Below, piece after piece: positions 1 through 8,860 of a stretch of 64,000 nucleotides of DNA. Below the pieces are notes generated by a model that did not search any database, had not been told where the DNA came from, and was given only the letters and a program-made list of their open reading frames with translations. A program made the translations under genes and the position numbers. Position 1 is the first letter of the stretch, and each line of letters begins with the position of its first letter. The DNA is from Flammeovirgaceae bacterium UBA6059 (GTDB lineage: Bacteria; Bacteroidota; Bacteroidia; Cytophagales; Cyclobacteriaceae), in NCBI GenBank assembly GCA_002435755.1, contig DIYH01000024.1, forward strand, positions 310,001 through 374,000. Reading direction: 5' to 3'.

Positions 1-92
1 TTTGTTGGTCAACAATTGTAACGCAAAGTGATTAGCTATTCATGAAATTCTAATCTTCATAAGTTTTCCCTGCTTGCAGGCAGTTACTCACG

Positions 93-2144
93 TTAGTAGT
101 TCACTGTGACATACTCCCCTGGTTTGACCAGCTTGCTGACCAACACTTTGCTATCAGACACTACTTGAACTTTGATCTTGTTTTTCTGCCTTTTAAGGGA
201 GATATCAAACTGAGCATCTGCCAGGCCCAATTTGTCTAAGTCCAAAAAGTCAAAGTCATCGGGAAGCTGTGCCTTGATTTTATATGAACTGAATCCAGTA
301 TGCTCTAGGCCAAGTAAACCTTCGATAAAGATACGGCAGTATAGCGCACTCTCGGCAGAAAGGTGGCGCATGTCGTTTTCAGGATAAGCTTCTACGACAT
401 ACGGGACGCGTTCACCTAGGAGCCGCTTCTCAGAATAGGCCATCAGGCGATCTAAAGATTGGTCTAGCTCTCCTGCCTTAAAGATGCCCCTGAATGCGTA
501 GAGCGTGCCACGGTCCCAGAAGACATCTGCATCTTCCGAGTCAGGGTTGAGCTCAACAAGTATACCATTGTCTGTCCATAGCTTTGATAGGAGTGCCTCC
601 CGAGTACCATTGAGGCGGGTATCAATACCCATCACCAGCGGTAGACAGATCCAGTGACGTAGGTGCGTGTTAGTATCAAAATATTTGTAGGTATCCAGCC
701 CCTCTATTGTACTTCCAAAGTAGTCTTCAATGACTTTCTCCATCTCTGCCCTTCTACGGGAATAGGTACTTGCGAGATTATTGTGACCTAACTCGTTGGC
801 CAGAATACGAGCGAGTTTGAGACCACCATAGTAGAGAGTGGAGGTGGCCAGGTTGGCATCTCCCGTGGCTATCCTACCTTCCATCTCATCGGATTCTGAT
901 AAGACAGCACCCTCAGCATTTCTATTGTTATCACAGTAGTCCAGACTCCATTCGATGAGTGGCCACAACTTCTGAGCGGCTTCCACATCTCCACTTTTGA
1001 GCAAGAATTGGCTGGTGCCATAGGCAATCATAGCTGCATCGCCACGATCCAGATGATCCATTATAAAGTTACCCTCTATCTCGAAGGCATAAGGAATATG
1101 GGAATCATCTGTTGGTATATTTTTTGAAAACCAATTGTAAGTATTGAAGGCTGCTTCTTTGCCACGGTCGTAATCGAGATAAGGGAAAAATGGTCCTGAG
1201 TACTCCACCTGATCATTGGCCCATATGCCAAGGTAATAGTTGCCGCCACCAGGAGAGTGGATATATCCCATTTTGTCGGAATAGAATATGCTCTCACTGG
1301 CACGTATCTTAGAAAAGTAAAAGAGTGTATTTAATGTCTCATTGGGAGTCTTTAGGATCAGACTCGATTTCATTTTTGATAGAAAAACAGCCCTCTGATC
1401 TATGATAGTCTTTGCGTCAAAACCATCAATAGTTTCATCATCGATACCGGCTACCATGTACACTCCAAGGGAAGTCTCTTCACCAGGAGCGAGGATGATC
1501 TGTGATGCTGCATCGGTGTAGCTTTTTAAATGGTAGATGCCTTTGTATCCTTCCTCTTGAGTCTTGTAGGTTGTATTACCAATCGTTACTTCTTTTGCCT
1601 TATCCGAGATGTTCTTCAGCACCCAAGATTCTAGGAACACGCGCTCTCGCATCGATGGCAGTAGTATTCTTTCTATTGCAATTCCACTAACTGCCGCATG
1701 ATAAAACTTAAGTACTCCTTCTATTTCTACCGAATCAATTTTTCCCGGAACAAGCGTTTTTTCGTCAATTGAAATCCTAGGTAGTATGTCATCTTCGAAA
1801 GTATGCCTGAAATAAGCGCGGTATTTTTTCCAATCAGGGTCAGTTGACTTGTTGTAGATCCTTAGTTGCGGGAATATGATATCCCTGCTCAGCGATAGTT
1901 GTTGGTTCTCATCTATAGAGTAAGATATGATGCCAGCAACTTTTGATCCGGCCATCTCGATATTGTCCTCATGAGGAAGGGAATGAGACATTTCATTCGC
2001 ATCCCAGACGATACTATTTCTACTGCTGATTCTCCAAAACTGCTCATTGGTGTCTTGAGCTGAGACTAGTATTGTGGGTAAAAAAATAAACAGTAATTGG
2101 GCTAATAATAGACCTGGGAGCCGGGAAGGGTAAGGTTTTTTCAT
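93..2144 (-). CDS. Secreted six-hairpin glycosidase-like protein
   Basis: A protein of about 683 residues with a Sec signal peptide (basic start MKKPYPSR, then a hydrophobic stretch ending near VSAQD), so it is exported. The body resembles (alpha/alpha)6-barrel six-hairpin glycosidases: a beta-rich N-terminal half, then aromatic and acidic segments such as GIWANDQVEYSGPF and LDRGDAAMIAYGTSQFLL that fit a toroid with acidic catalytic residues. A likely job is cleaving an extracellular or periplasmic oligosaccharide; the substrate cannot be read. I start it at the ATG at 2144; an in-frame GTG at 2168 would add eight residues in front of a good signal peptide. It is not tightly linked to neighbours. 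The fold assignment is by general resemblance, and the family number is not known. Confidence 0.6.
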   Translation of the reverse strand: MKKPYPSRLPGLLLAQLLFIFLPTILVSAQDTNEQFWRISSRNSIVWDANEMSHSLPHEDNIEMAGSKVAGIISYSIDENQQLSLSRDIIFPQLRIYNKSTDPDWKKYRAYFRHTFEDDILPRISIDEKTLVPGKIDSVEIEGVLKFYHAAVSGIAIERILLPSMRERVFLESWVLKNISDKAKEVTIGNTTYKTQEEGYKGIYHLKSYTDAASQIILAPGEETSLGVYMVAGIDDETIDGFDAKTIIDQRAVFLSKMKSSLILKTPNETLNTLFYFSKIRASESIFYSDKMGYIHSPGGGNYYLGIWANDQVEYSGPFFPYLDYDRGKEAAFNTYNWFSKNIPTDDSHIPYAFEIEGNFIMDHLDRGDAAMIAYGTSQFLLKSGDVEAAQKLWPLIEWSLDYCDNNRNAEGAVLSESDEMEGRIATGDANLATSTLYYGGLKLARILANELGHNNLASTYSRRRAEMEKVIEDYFGSTIEGLDTYKYFDTNTHLRHWICLPLVMGIDTRLNGTREALLSKLWTDNGILVELNPDSEDADVFWDRGTLYAFRGIFKAGELDQSLDRLMAYSEKRLLGERVPYVVEAYPENDMRHLSAESALYCRIFIEGLLGLEHTGFSSYKIKAQLPDDFDFLDLDKLGLADAQFDISLKRQKNKIKVQVVSDSKVLVSKLVKPGEYVTVNY

Positions 2145-2297
2145 CCCATTAAAGTTAATGAACATCACTTGGTAATAAGCTTATGATAACTAGATTGAGA
2201 TCAACTAATAAGAAATAAAGCTTTGCAAAAGACATAAGATCGTGGATGTGTGAGTAGTATGCGTGTATGGTTATTCCGGTAGGATAGCGCCTACGGG

Positions 2298-3407
2298 TCA
2301 AACCTCTTCTACCGCGAATATTTGCTTCTGTCCTGACTTGCCTACTAGTCGCACATGGCCTAAGTCTCTAAAAGAAAATGCTGCGTTTGAGATCAGGCGA
2401 TCTTTGAGTTCAGCTGTGATTACCAGATCAGTATTGTATTGCTTGCACAGGCCTTGTAACCGGGCGGTGGTATTCAATACATCACCGGTAAATACGATCT
2501 CTCTTTTAAGCGCACTGATTTCCCCGGCGGTTACTTCACCAAAGTGCATACCAGCCTTAAACTCAGGAAAGATTTCAAACTGGTCTTTGAATCGAGAATG
2601 ATTTTGCTGCATAGCGTGCCGAATGGCAAAGAATGTTCTAATGCAATTAGCATTTGCTAGTCCTTTTTGGAGCTTCCAGGATATGACGACCTCATCGCCG
2701 ATATATTGATAGACCTCTCCTTGGTGGTCGATGATAGCATTGGTCATTGTATCATAATACTGCTGGAGTAGCGCGAAGTATCGGATATGACCTAACTGCT
2801 CAGCTATAGTTGTGGATGACTTCATATCCAGGAACATAAAGATCCTTTCTTCTCTTAATGGTTGGTGATACTTACCAGAAAACAGGTTGAGCAGTACACC
2901 AGGACCCAGGTTTTCACTAATGCCGGCATAGAGTAAGCTAAGCAGCAATGAGAAACTCAATTGTACGATTGTGCTTATGAAAGTTACGCTTAGTAAATAC
3001 TGACTAAGTTTTTGCCAGACAGCTTCGTCGGTAACCCCCAGGCCTAGTTCCAGGCTTGCGGCGATTGGATAGTTGACCAATATCATCACCAACATAAAGA
3101 CCATATAGATTAAAAGCTTATAGACGATTTTCTTTCCAAGGCTGAATCGAGAAAAACGCTTTTCAAGCCATATGAGCTCAATGGTACCAACGAGCAATCC
3201 TACTATTGTAATGGATAAACTCGCAAATATGAATACCGGTAATGTGAGTGTAATAGCTTCATCAGGATTCGGATTTTCATTACCCGTAGCTGCCACCTCG
3301 ATCAAGAGAAACACCCAGCCGGTTACCAACCAAATGATGGCGAAAGGTGCGATACGCGTGATGTTCCGCTTTAAGCGAGCTGATTTGATCGTGGATGACG
3401 TACTCAA
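2298..3407 (-). CDS. Membrane-bound class III adenylate/guanylate cyclase
   Basis: A 369-residue protein with four or more hydrophobic segments in the first 165 residues (about 18-40, 53-80, 95-118, 138-162), then a cytoplasmic class III nucleotidyl cyclase domain (about 187-345). The two metal-binding aspartates are visible in MFLDMKSS (Asp194) and YIGDEVV (Asp238), and the transition-state Asn and Arg in LNTTARL (Asn312, Arg316), so the domain looks catalytically intact. It should make cAMP or cGMP at the inner membrane; the purine choice cannot be settled by eye. The start ATG overlaps the stop of the upstream acyltransferase gene (ATGA), implying translational coupling. The membrane part has no recognised sensor domain. 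Confidence 0.85.
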   Translation of the reverse strand: MSTSSTIKSARLKRNITRIAPFAIIWLVTGWVFLLIEVAATGNENPNPDEAITLTLPVFIFASLSITIVGLLVGTIELIWLEKRFSRFSLGKKIVYKLLIYMVFMLVMILVNYPIAASLELGLGVTDEAVWQKLSQYLLSVTFISTIVQLSFSLLLSLLYAGISENLGPGVLLNLFSGKYHQPLREERIFMFLDMKSSTTIAEQLGHIRYFALLQQYYDTMTNAIIDHQGEVYQYIGDEVVISWKLQKGLANANCIRTFFAIRHAMQQNHSRFKDQFEIFPEFKAGMHFGEVTAGEISALKREIVFTGDVLNTTARLQGLCKQYNTDLVITAELKDRLISNAAFSFRDLGHVRLVGKSGQKQIFAVEEV

Positions 3408-4036
3408 GTGTCTTCTGTTTCAAGTGCATACAGATCAGTCCCCGTAAGATGTTGCACATTTTGCGTGATTTTTTCTACTGGCCAGTCCCACCATTTCAAC
3501 TCCAGCAATCGCTTAATCTTGTCGTCAGAAAATCTCTTTCTTATCTCTTTAGCTGGATTGCCACCGACTATGGTGTAAGGTGGTACATCTCGCGTTACGG
3601 TAGCATTACTTGCGATAATTGCACCATCCCCAACCACCACTCCAGGCATAACAGTAGCTTTATAGCCAATCCATACATCATTGCCGATAATGGTATCACC
3701 TTTGGATGGATAGCTCTTGCCTTCCATGGCATGCTCCCATCCATTTCCAAATATGGCAAAAGGATAGGAGGAGATCGCTTCAGAGAGATGGTTTGCGCCA
3801 TTCATGATAAAAGTAACATCTGAGGCAATCATGCAGAACTTTCCAATGATTAGCTTATCCTCGACAAAGTCAAACAGGTATTTGACATTCTTCTCGAAGT
3901 TGTTGACATCCTCAAAATCATCGTAGTAGGTATAGTCACCAATAATGATCTGGGGGTTTTTGACGATGTTCTTTAGAAAGCAAAGTCTATCATATCCTTG
4001 AAGTGGGAAGGTGGAGTTCTTGTCTGGTCCTGTCAT
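3404..4036 (-). CDS. Xenobiotic (Vat/CatB-type) O-acetyltransferase
   Basis: A 210-residue left-handed parallel beta-helix acyltransferase of the xenobiotic acetyltransferase family, which moves acetyl from acetyl-CoA to a hydroxyl of streptogramin A, chloramphenicol or other small molecules. Hexapeptide repeats run through the second half (GDTIIGNDVWIGYKATVMPG, then VVVGDGAIIASNATV). The motif IMNGANH contains His83, matching the catalytic His82 of VatD, and YPFAIFGNGWE and the late KWWDWP are also Vat-like. It is the first gene of a two-gene unit with the nucleotidyl cyclase (4-nt overlap). Family members occur as acquired resistance genes and as chromosomal enzymes of unknown substrate; no mobile element is near, so the latter is more likely. 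Drug resistance is not shown. Confidence 0.85.
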   Translation of the reverse strand: MTGPDKNSTFPLQGYDRLCFLKNIVKNPQIIIGDYTYYDDFEDVNNFEKNVKYLFDFVEDKLIIGKFCMIASDVTFIMNGANHLSEAISSYPFAIFGNGWEHAMEGKSYPSKGDTIIGNDVWIGYKATVMPGVVVGDGAIIASNATVTRDVPPYTIVGGNPAKEIRKRFSDDKIKRLLELKWWDWPVEKITQNVQHLTGTDLYALETEDT

Positions 4037-4282
4037 ACTGCTAGATTAATTATGAGAATACGTGGCTAAAATGGGTAATGCAAGAGTGCTTATCGCCCGG
4101 TTTTATGATTTAGGACTAAATTCTCTAAATCTGAATAATTCCACTGACAAATACAGAGTCAATCCAAATTCTTTGATTGTCTCAAAATGATGAAATTAAG
4201 GCTTCAGGTCATCCTTGGACTAAATGATGAGAGAACCTATCAAAGGTGGGTTTTTCTGCAAGGAGACTTTCGTCTTACCTTA

Positions 4283-5773
4283 TTAGAGCCGACGAGTATA
4301 CCTCAGTTCCACTCCTTCGAAATCCAATATTTCATAGCAAACTCCTGACGAGCACGCTGGGCCTCCACGTCTGGTGCCTCCGAAAAATAGAAAAGTGTTA
4401 CGAAAATCCGGTTTGTACTTGATATTAGTACCCAACCATACTCTATAGTCGTTTCCGTCTTCTACAAGAAAGTTGTCGGTACTGTATTCGGTAAGTGCGG
4501 CAATTGAAAACTTTGAGCCATAATTGTAAGCGAGAGATAACAGGATGTTCGTAGCTCCAGACTCTTGTCTTTCAAATGTCTGAAACTCATATTCTATATT
4601 AACAGACTTTCGGTTCTTCAACAATAGATCAGCGTCAACACCAAAACTCGTTCGATTTTCTTCGCCTTTGACGCCATCTTGCGCAAAGTCAAAAAAGAAC
4701 TTCACATCCCATTGGTCATTGAATAGCCTACTGTATTCCAAAAAGTACTCAGTGTATTCAAAATCTACCTCACCGAGTTCATTTAGCGCTCGAGCATGGT
4801 TGAATGACAGTACACTGCCGTCCTCGAAGGAATAGGCAGCATCAATCTGCCAACCTGATTCATCTATGGGTATGGGCACATGAGTGCTCCTATTGAGTTG
4901 ACGATAGGTATGTTGCTTGATCAAAGCAGGAGGTTCATTGACCGCTTCTCCTATCAGTATGTTGTTGTAGTCCTTGAGTTCAGCTGTGACATTCAGCCTG
5001 TTTAAGTTGGCATTAAGATTAATGTACCACCCATACTCATCGTCTTTCCCAAGTATCCCGTCTCGATTGTCAATTGTCATTTCAGCATAATAGCTCAATT
5101 CAGGTAAGATCTGTCCAGATAGGTTCATCATCGAATACCATTTATCTACGCGTTCATTGTTAAGATACATAGCGTTGTATTCGAGTTTATGTGTTTTGAT
5201 TTGATAGTCACCTCCGATGACCGCTACGGAATCTGGTCTGCGCAACTCGTATGCTTCAGTGGGTGGGAAAACATTGTTGAGCGGCTGCCCGGCCAATGCT
5301 TTTACACTCCATGCTTCAGCTTGGTATTTGACGGAAGCGCCTAGAAAATCTCTATGAAAATAGTTTCTTGATCGAAAGGACAAATCCTCAAGTACAGAAC
5401 CAGGTACTTGATAAGTCCTCATGAGTGTTCCTCGACCTAGTGTCTCATAAAAGTTGCCTACTTTGATATCCCATTTGTCGGTTTTGTATTGCAAGCGGAC
5501 TTGATTGGGCTCGATGTAGTTTCTTTCCGAATATGGAGACCAAAACTGCTCTAACGTCAAGCCTACCTTGAAAGCATTGATATCATAGTCAAGCACCAGG
5601 CGATCATAAATAGTAGCAAACTTTGTGGTGTCGTCAGGAATTTGACCGTATTGGAATTCAGCGATGTTTTGCCCGCTGAGCTGGGCCTGAGCCGAATTAG
5701 TCCCTAACCAATTGACGATAATGGTTATAGCAGCGAAAAAGCCTCTTTTTGCAAAAGAAAAGCCCAATGGCAC
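4283..5773 (-). CDS. DUF6029-type outer-membrane beta-barrel protein
   Basis: A 496-residue exported protein with a signal peptide (about 1-30, ending NSAQAQ) followed by alternating aromatic and polar beta-strand patterns to the end, as in outer-membrane barrels of the DUF6029 family in Bacteroidota. The last strand region carries two close cysteines (Cys474 and Cys479 in PACSSGVC) before the terminal LRYTRRL. The start is GTG, sharing one base with the stop of the upstream thioredoxin gene (TAGTG), so the pair is co-transcribed and probably coupled. The two upstream redox proteins suggest the barrel, or something passing it, depends on periplasmic thiol chemistry. The function of the family is not known to me. 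Confidence 0.7.
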   Translation of the reverse strand: MPLGFSFAKRGFFAAITIIVNWLGTNSAQAQLSGQNIAEFQYGQIPDDTTKFATIYDRLVLDYDINAFKVGLTLEQFWSPYSERNYIEPNQVRLQYKTDKWDIKVGNFYETLGRGTLMRTYQVPGSVLEDLSFRSRNYFHRDFLGASVKYQAEAWSVKALAGQPLNNVFPPTEAYELRRPDSVAVIGGDYQIKTHKLEYNAMYLNNERVDKWYSMMNLSGQILPELSYYAEMTIDNRDGILGKDDEYGWYINLNANLNRLNVTAELKDYNNILIGEAVNEPPALIKQHTYRQLNRSTHVPIPIDESGWQIDAAYSFEDGSVLSFNHARALNELGEVDFEYTEYFLEYSRLFNDQWDVKFFFDFAQDGVKGEENRTSFGVDADLLLKNRKSVNIEYEFQTFERQESGATNILLSLAYNYGSKFSIAALTEYSTDNFLVEDGNDYRVWLGTNIKYKPDFRNTFLFFGGTRRGGPACSSGVCYEILDFEGVELRYTRRL

Positions 5774-6258
5774 TACTTTGAGAGTTGCTTATTGATGGCC
5801 TTTACTATCTCCTCTTCATCTCCCGGGATGAACCCCTCATGCATGTATTTGATTTTATTCTTCTCATCAAGAATGATCAGTGTCGGGTAATTAGAGAAGT
5901 TCAGTGAATTGAAAATATCAGAATTTATGTCTACCAAAACCGGGTATTCAATTTGCAAAGTTTGACTCATGGCTGGCACCTTCGCAACGGTCCTCGGACC
6001 GTCACAATTCACACCTATTATCTGCACGCCTTGGTCTTTGTATTCAGAGTAGATCTTGTTTAATTCCGGAATAGCCTTCATACAAGGTCTGCAGAATGTA
6101 GTCCAAAAATCCAGTACTGTGACTTGCTCACCCTTAAGATCGTAGAGATTGACCTTATTGTTATTGATATCCTGCAGGGTATGGTTTTTTACCGTTTGTC
6201 CATTGACATTGAAGCCAAAAAGGATAGTGAATAGGAATGATAAAAAGTACTTAATCAT
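5773..6258 (-). CDS. TlpA/ResA-like periplasmic thioredoxin
   Basis: A 161-residue protein with an N-terminal signal peptide (about 1-20) and one thioredoxin-fold domain of the TlpA/AhpC-TSA type. The active site is FCRPC (Cys56, Cys59) within VLDFWTTFCRPCMKAIPEL, and the cis-proline is in NFSNYPTLIIL. Such proteins reduce disulfides in the periplasm, for example in cytochrome c or outer-membrane protein maturation. It is the middle of a three-gene unit: its start shares one base with the stop of the redoxin lipoprotein gene (TAATG), and its stop shares one base with the DUF6029 start. The electron donor is not visible in the window; no DsbD/CcdA gene is nearby. Confidence 0.88.
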   Translation of the reverse strand: MIKYFLSFLFTILFGFNVNGQTVKNHTLQDINNNKVNLYDLKGEQVTVLDFWTTFCRPCMKAIPELNKIYSEYKDQGVQIIGVNCDGPRTVAKVPAMSQTLQIEYPVLVDINSDIFNSLNFSNYPTLIILDEKNKIKYMHEGFIPGDEEEIVKAINKQLSK

Positions 6259-6830
6259 TACAGCAGTGACCTTACTATGGCGACAACATCATCAGCATCC
6301 TGGGAGGCTGTCGATGTACCTTTGAAGGCGATGTTACCATCACTATCAACAACAAATAGTCTATCATAGGTCGTGCCATAGGCATTTTGCACAGTTGATC
6401 CTTGCAAAAGCAAATCAAAGGTAATCCCTGTAGAAGACTTAAAGTTCTCCACTGCTGCAGCATTGCCATCCCAGGTATCAATACCGATTATGGCAATCTC
6501 ATCTGAAGTAAAACTACCATTCACTTCAGATTCTACGGTCGGCCCTGAAGCTATGCACAGTGGGCAAGTGCTACCAAAAAAGAAGATCACTAAAGGTTTT
6601 CCTTCGAAATCAGATAGGCTTACCGTTCCACCGTCTACAGAGTTGAGCTCAAAGCCAGGTGCAGCCTCGGCAGTAGGGTCAGGATCAGGATCCGTCATCT
6701 CATCATCTATTTGATCTGCTGCTTGATCGTCAGGAGCGGGTGTATCCTCGCCTTCGTCTCCGCAACCGAAGAATGTAAAACTGCTAATCAATAAAAGTGC
6801 TGCTTGGATTACTATGAGATTTTTCTTCAT
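6258..6830 (-). CDS. Redoxin-domain lipoprotein
   Basis: A 190-residue lipoprotein: signal peptide MKKNLIVIQ... with a lipobox at FFGC (Cys23), an acidic and Pro-rich linker (about 25-57), then a TlpA/redoxin thioredoxin-fold domain. The active site is STCPLC (Cys89, Cys92) in VIFFFGSTCPLCIASGP. The cis-proline region is unusual: TYDRLFVVDSDG has no obvious Pro, so it may not be a standard disulfide reductase. The start at 6830 gives a normal lipoprotein signal; a start at 6860 would add ten residues before it. It is the first gene of the trio with the TlpA-like protein and the DUF6029 barrel. It is likely anchored facing the periplasm. Confidence 0.82.
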   Translation of the reverse strand: MKKNLIVIQAALLLISSFTFFGCGDEGEDTPAPDDQAADQIDDEMTDPDPDPTAEAAPGFELNSVDGGTVSLSDFEGKPLVIFFFGSTCPLCIASGPTVESEVNGSFTSDEIAIIGIDTWDGNAAAVENFKSSTGITFDLLLQGSTVQNAYGTTYDRLFVVDSDGNIAFKGTSTASQDADDVVAIVRSLL

Positions 6831-7150
6831 GATTCTTGGTATAACGTAACTGTGATTCAATCTAACGCAAAATATGGTATTTACTGATTGTTAGGTCCGA
6901 TTCTCTTTCACCTGAAATTAAGTCTTAGAGTCAGGTACGAGATTATATGCTCGAAGAAACAGTATTAGAGACACCTCCCCCAATACATGATTTAGGCTTG
7001 TGTTTCAAATGTCAAGTAGCCGACATTGCGCTTCTAGCTTTAGTGGCGGTTGTCTGCTGATGTAAGTCACTTTGCGATTAATTGATGGGTGAGTCAACTA
7101 TCGCCTAAACCTTATTTGATATTGAGTGAGATCGTGCTGGTTGAGTCGAT
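6831..7150. other. Intergenic stretch, no gene seen
   Basis: About 320 bases between the redoxin lipoprotein start and the AraC relic. I see no coding pattern, RNA gene or clear terminator. It should hold the leftward promoter of the redoxin-TlpA-DUF6029 unit. Confidence 0.5.
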
Positions 7151-7270
7151 CTATTTCTGGGTAGTCTTCACCCAAGCTTTCGGTGTTAGTCCAGTAGATT
7201 TCTTGAAGAACTCATTGAAGACTGACTTAGAAGCAAAGACAAGTTGCCAATGGTTGACCAAATAATTATA
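7151..7270 (-). pseudogene. C-terminal relic of an AraC-family regulator
   Basis: The last 39 codons of a minus-strand frame read like the second helix-turn-helix of an AraC/XylS regulator: FASKSVFNEFFKKSTGLTPKAW, followed by VKTTQK and a stop. In Bacteroidota, AraC proteins commonly end GFxSxSxFxxxFKKxTGxTPxxFRK. Upstream of this segment (toward higher coordinates) the frame loses similarity and runs antisense into selO, so the N-terminal sensor and first helix-turn-helix are gone. I read it as the 3' stump of a deleted regulator left beside selO. No promoter or start codon for it is apparent, so it is unlikely to be functional. Confidence 0.6.
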
Positions 7271-7336
7271 AAGTCGATGGGAATCATATGTGGCGAACAA
7301 TAGTTTTTGTTGCAGGTTAGGAACAAATCCCTCGCT

Positions 7337-8767
7337 ATGACCTGGTTGAAAAATACTTATGCAACACAGCTCCCCAATAGCCTCTTCTCTCCACAGGTAC
7401 CTGTACCTGTCAGTAATCCGAGCATGACGCTGTACAATGGGGCTTTGGCCATTGAACTTGGTGTAGATGAGCATTTGAAGGAGGAGCGACAGGCATTGGA
7501 GTACCTATCGGGAAATGAAATCGTACCCGAAAGTCAACCGATAGCCCAGGCTTATGCAGGGCATCAATTTGGACACTTCAATAAACTCGGAGATGGTCGT
7601 GCAGTACTACTGGGCGAGATTGAGACCCGCAAAGGTTTGTATGACTTGCAACTTAAAGGTTCGGGTCAAACGCCCTACTCAAGAAGAGGAGATGGTCGTG
7701 CCACTTTCTATTCTATGTTGAGAGAATACTTGATCAGTGAAGCCATGCATGCGTTGGGTATTCCGACGACTCGGAGTTTGGCGGTGATCAAAACAACAGA
7801 CAAAGTTTTTCGAGAGCAGATCAATGAAGGTGCCGTCCTGTCAAGAGTGGCGGCAAGCCATATCCGAGTAGGCACTTTTGAATACGCTCGGTACCTGAGA
7901 GAAGAGGGAGATCTTGTGTCGTTGCTTCAATATACCATTGAGAGGCATTACCCAGAGTTACTCAATCATGAAAATCATGCTTTGGCCTTGCTTGAGAGGG
8001 TGATGCAAAAGCAAAAGGAATTAATCATCAATTGGTTGCGAGTTGGGTTCATCCATGGAGTAATGAATACGGATAACATGGCCATATCTGGTGAAACTAT
8101 CGATTATGGACCGTGCGCGTTTATGAATACCTATCATCCGCGAACGGTGTTCAGCTCAATAGATACTGGCGGTCGATATGCCTTTGCCAATCAACCCAAC
8201 ATGGCTTTCTGGAACCTGCAAGTCTTTGCGAATGCGCTTATCCCATTGATTGATAAGGATGAAGAAGTGGCCAATTCGAAAGTAGATAAGGTGATGAAGC
8301 GCTTCCCTGAGACCTTTTCAAATGTCTTCTTTGAGATGATGAACAATAAACTTGGAATTGTTAATCAAGTCGGCGTTGGTCGCGAGTTAGTCCAGGACTG
8401 CCTTGAACTGCTTGCGAAACATCAGGTCGACTATACCAACTTCTTCACAGCATTGAGGTGGGGAGGGGAGTTAATTGATAAGCTGAGGCATGATGAGTCA
8501 TTTAAAACATGGTATGTTCAATGGAATATAGCACGAGTGAAAGGTGCTAGTGTGGAAGAAAGCGATGCACTTATGGTCAAAAACAACCCTGTTGTCATTC
8601 CTAGAAACCATATGGTAGAAGAAGTGCTGAATTCAGCCGTGGTAGGAGATATGAAGCCCTTTCAGACATTTTTGGAAGAACTGTCTTCACCTTATAAAGA
8701 AAAAGCATCCTTACAACTAGTACCAGCCAACTTCGATGCTAGTTATCAGACTTTCTGTGGGACTTAA
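7337..8767 (+). CDS. selO: Protein adenylyltransferase SelO
   Basis: A 476-residue protein of the SelO (YdiU/UPF0061) pseudokinase family, which transfers AMP from ATP to hydroxyl side chains of proteins. Visible marks are GHFNKLGDGRAVLLGE, the Lys in LQLKGSGQTPYSRRGDGRAT (Lys107), and the metal-binding region HGVMNTDN and IDYGPCAFM. The protein ends FCGT: the Cys three residues from the end is the position occupied by selenocysteine in animal SELENOO and by Cys in most bacteria, used in a redox switch. I start it at the ATG at 7337, which gives the usual N-terminus with NTYATQLP; an upstream TTG at 7307 is possible. It stands alone on the plus strand. Confidence 0.95.
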   Translation: MTWLKNTYATQLPNSLFSPQVPVPVSNPSMTLYNGALAIELGVDEHLKEERQALEYLSGNEIVPESQPIAQAYAGHQFGHFNKLGDGRAVLLGEIETRKGLYDLQLKGSGQTPYSRRGDGRATFYSMLREYLISEAMHALGIPTTRSLAVIKTTDKVFREQINEGAVLSRVAASHIRVGTFEYARYLREEGDLVSLLQYTIERHYPELLNHENHALALLERVMQKQKELIINWLRVGFIHGVMNTDNMAISGETIDYGPCAFMNTYHPRTVFSSIDTGGRYAFANQPNMAFWNLQVFANALIPLIDKDEEVANSKVDKVMKRFPETFSNVFFEMMNNKLGIVNQVGVGRELVQDCLELLAKHQVDYTNFFTALRWGGELIDKLRHDESFKTWYVQWNIARVKGASVEESDALMVKNNPVVIPRNHMVEEVLNSAVVGDMKPFQTFLEELSSPYKEKASLQLVPANFDASYQTFCGT

Positions 8768-8860
8768 TAAGGAATTGGAGATGTCAGATGAGGTGGTCAT
8801 GTCTGGTCTGTTAGTCTTATCTTGATCTAAACAAGCCACGGCTTTAGTAATTTTATCATC

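Noticed and set aside
3404..4036. Acquired antibiotic resistance gene
   Set aside because: The acyltransferase is Vat-like, but no mobile element, integrase or composition shift surrounds it, and it is coupled to a chromosomal cyclase gene. Resistance is not supported.
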